From the NCBI GenBank assembly GCA_900299295.1, contig OMJH01000188.1:1-32111 (forward strand): a stretch of 32,111 nt of DNA, read 5' to 3'. Source of the DNA: Bacteroidota bacterium (GTDB taxonomy: Bacteria > Bacteroidota > Bacteroidia > B-17B0 > Aurantibacillaceae). A program made the translations under genes and the position numbers. The notes beneath the pieces are model-generated. The model was not told the DNA's origin and ran no database searches. It worked only from the letters and a program-made list of their open reading frames with translations. This document shows, in pieces, positions 31,150-32,111 of the stretch (the first letter of the stretch is position 1; every line of letters starts with the position of its first letter).

Positions 31150-32111
31150 ATGATTCAGCGAACAGCTAAAAGTAAACTACAAGACCTTGCTACAAAATTC
31201 AAAACTGTGGCAGTTACAGGTGCTCGTCAAACGGGAAAAACGACTTTAGTAAAACAAGTTTTTAAGGGTAAACCTTACCTTTCATTGGAAAATCCTGATA
31301 CTCGTAGTTTCGCCCTTGAAGATCCTAGGGGTTTTTTGGAAACCTATCGTGATGGCGCAATCCTAGACGAGGTTCAGCGCGCTCCTGCACTTTTTTCTTA
31401 CCTGCAGGAGGTCCTGGATAATTCAAAAATAAAAGGTTTATTTATTCTCTCAGGATCGAATAATTTTTTATTGCAACAGACAATTTCCCAAACTTTAGCT
31501 GGTAGAGTTGGGTACATAAATCTATTACCATTTTCAATAACTGAATTAAAAAAATCCAAACTGTTGCCAAAGAGCGATGATGAACTAATGCTGAAAGGAT
31601 TTTATCCTCCCATATATGATCAGAAAATCCCACCAGTAGATTGGTGCCCAAATTACATTAGAACATATATAGAAAAAGATGTAAGGCAAAACAAGAATAT
31701 TACAGATCTTATTGTATTTGAAAAGTTTATTAAGTTGTTGGCTGGCCGTTCAGGTCAGGAATTAAATTATTCAGCTTTATCTGTGGAAATCGGGGTTGAT
31801 GTTAAAACTGTTCAATCATGGATTGGGATATTGGAAAGCAGTTTTATAGTTTACTTATTAAAACCACATCATAAAAATTTTAATAAAACAATTGTCAAGC
31901 GGCCAAAGCTTTACTTTTATGACACTGCTTTGGTTTGCTATTTATTGGGGATACGAAATACTTCACAACTAACTACGCATCCGTTAAGAGGGGCCATTTT
32001 TGAAGGGATGGTGGTTACAGAACTTATTAAAAAAAGAACTAATATGGGATTGGAGATAAATTTGTTTTATTGGAGAGATAAAACCGGTCACGAAATTGAC
32101 ATTATTGTTGA
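31150..32111 (+). CDS. ATP-binding protein, AAA_14 with DUF4143 (partial, runs off the right edge)
   Basis: 320 residues are visible, with no stop before the window end. An N-terminal AAA_14 ATPase domain has Walker A GARQTGKTTL (residues 24-33), Walker B with ILDEVQRAP, and sensor-like LFILSGSNNFLL. The DUF4143 region follows: YIRTYIEKDVRQ, VKTVQSWIGILESSFIVYLL, PKLYFYDTALVCYLLGI and GAIFEGMVVTELIK. It ends in WRDKTGHEIDIIV, which resembles a PD-(D/E)xK-like core. The family is common in bacteria and archaea, often in variable regions, with no established function; toxin-like or mobile-element roles have been suggested. Only a few C-terminal dozens of residues should be missing. It sits directly after ssrA, a frequent island insertion site. 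Confidence 0.88.
   Translation, partial: MIQRTAKSKLQDLATKFKTVAVTGARQTGKTTLVKQVFKGKPYLSLENPDTRSFALEDPRGFLETYRDGAILDEVQRAPALFSYLQEVLDNSKIKGLFILSGSNNFLLQQTISQTLAGRVGYINLLPFSITELKKSKLLPKSDDELMLKGFYPPIYDQKIPPVDWCPNYIRTYIEKDVRQNKNITDLIVFEKFIKLLAGRSGQELNYSALSVEIGVDVKTVQSWIGILESSFIVYLLKPHHKNFNKTIVKRPKLYFYDTALVCYLLGIRNTSQLTTHPLRGAIFEGMVVTELIKKRTNMGLEINLFYWRDKTGHEIDIIV

Noticed and set aside
1-32111. CRISPR arrays, insertion sequences, transposases and prophage genes
   Set aside because: No regularly spaced repeats, transposase or integrase motifs, or phage structural genes were seen anywhere in the window.

Overview
The window is chromosomal DNA from a member of the Bacteroidota. Four things say so. 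Most genes are preceded by a Bacteroidota-type promoter (a -7 element TAnnTTTG, several with a -33 TTTG 18-23 bases upstream). There are no strong Shine-Dalgarno sequences. A large secreted protein carries a type IX secretion (Por) C-terminal sorting domain. The tmRNA encodes a GENTYAMAA-type tag. The DNA is AT-rich, several start codons are GTG or TTG, and most of the window is ordinary, densely packed core genome.

Layout. 1-5700: the N-terminal part of an M1 peptidase (frame broken at the window edge), divergent ruvB, then the minus-strand block glmM / acpP-fabF-rnc (cell-wall precursor, fatty acid synthesis and RNA processing). 5800-10450: a cytoplasmic TPR protein, a ComA-like phosphosulfolactate synthase, a UMF1-type MFS transporter, and a membrane-anchored thioredoxin coupled to a small HTH/coiled-coil protein. 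10465-10956: tRNA-Ser(GCU) with promoter and terminator, followed by a probable remnant of an outer-membrane beta-barrel gene. 11107-20457: NhaD antiporter, a T9SS-secreted Asp-box propeller protein, prfC (RF3), a coiled-coil lipoprotein divergent from a small Spy-like periplasmic protein, a phosphoglucomutase/phosphomannomutase and a small membrane protein. 20502-23754: an M61 peptidase divergent from a TPR/membrane protein that overlaps an eIF1/SUI1-like factor.

23758-29405 is the most system-like part. It is a six-gene plus-strand run: CRY-DASH photolyase, SRPBCC protein, an atypical SDR, flavin reductase-like protein, DUF2256 mini-protein and an FeS-type (6-4) photolyase. It is transcribed divergently from folE (GTP cyclohydrolase I), and a 9-bp inverted repeat lies across both promoters. 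Gene overlaps of 11 bp at two junctions suggest translational coupling. I read it as a light-dependent DNA-repair module with associated cofactor functions. The accessory proteins have no role I can assign with certainty, and the SDR has lost its catalytic Tyr and Ser.

29419-32111: a frameshifted minus-strand gene, ndk, the complete ssrA (tmRNA) gene with promoter and terminator, and an incomplete AAA_14/DUF4143 ATPase gene running off the right edge. Between ssrA and that ATPase is a symmetric four-half-site operator-like element directly upstream of a near-leaderless promoter. Together with the ssrA-adjacent position, this makes the right edge the likeliest start of accessory DNA.
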